A program made the position numbers and the translations under genes. Under the pieces are notes generated by a model. It searched no databases. It was not told the DNA's origin and saw nothing but the letters and a program-made list of their open reading frames with translations. This document shows, piece by piece, positions 63,876-64,000 of a DNA stretch of 64,000 nt. This DNA comes from Serripes groenlandicus (Eukaryota > Mollusca > Bivalvia > Cardiida > Cardiidae), in contig JASEVX010000007.1 in assembly GCA_031761405.1 (NCBI GenBank), positions 41,681,775 to 41,745,774 on the forward strand. Reading direction: 5' to 3'. The number at the start of each line of letters is the position of its first letter. The stretch's first letter is position 1.

Positions 63876-64000
63876 GTAAGCATTGTTTTATATCTCTGAT
63901 GGATATATGAGTATTGGACCAATAAATCAAGCCTTGTACTATAACTCGTCTATATCAAATTTAACCCGCTTAAATTGACCTGACTATGCAATGGCCGCCA

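Overview
This is a window of eukaryotic genomic DNA, most probably from a marine bivalve mollusc. The evidence is AT-rich sequence, long introns with GT..AG borders, phase-1 EGF exons, and repeat families of the kind abundant in bivalves (tRNA-derived SINEs, repeats with 'ccgtcgtccgtc' and 'tggccgccagg' cores, TTAA-flanked MITEs, LINE remnants with (ATTGA)n-like tails, and a tyrosine-recombinase retrotransposon). There is no bacterial-style operon, rRNA or CRISPR. The species call is inference.

Left part (1-8.6 kb). A DDE transposase gene on the minus strand (1200-2891) lies head to head with a small two-exon gene on the plus strand (3304-4064). Two TTAA-type MITE copies (233-455 and 4090-4315) bracket the pair. 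An orphan exon with a one-base deletion follows at 4877-5133.

Main gene (8.66-63.9 kb, plus strand). I assembled 27 coding exons of one gene by splice sites, reading phase and shared motifs; the 3' end is off the window. It encodes a signal peptide, an N-terminal extracellular region, and four copies of a module made from a recurring exon set: A (ending in an LPIY/SP-like strand), B (ending G-x-H-x-x-C-x-x-A-x-D), C (containing RC or EC) and sometimes a short linker. EGF-like exons are interspersed, and every EGF exon is phase 1-1. About 995 residues are visible. Exon phases agree throughout, except that the start of exon 3 is a choice between two acceptors.

Introns of that gene are a graveyard of mobile elements. 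Intron 1 holds LINE and Ty3-type integrase remnants and more MITEs. Intron 2 opens with a minisatellite apparently grown out of the exon-2 splice donor. Intron 7 carries a complete and probably young 5.6-kb Ngaro/DIRS-type retrotransposon (25938-31547, minus strand) with 199-bp repeats that I read as identical. Two in-frame introns would join its gag, RT, RNase H and tyrosine recombinase into one reading frame. Intron 11 contains a 4.8-kb element (36029-40829) with ~0.4-kb terminal inverted repeats around a frameshifted gene of unknown family. Intron 22 contains abutting inverted-repeat elements built from degenerate ACGT-rich words, plus a short ORF with its own TATA box. Intron 25 has a 63-bp-arm palindrome.

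Two segments of the EGF region have been duplicated together with intron flank, and one copy of each has decayed, so the exon count is still changing. The strongest novelty candidates are the spliced single-frame retrotransposon, the long-TIR 4.8-kb element and the splice-donor minisatellite.
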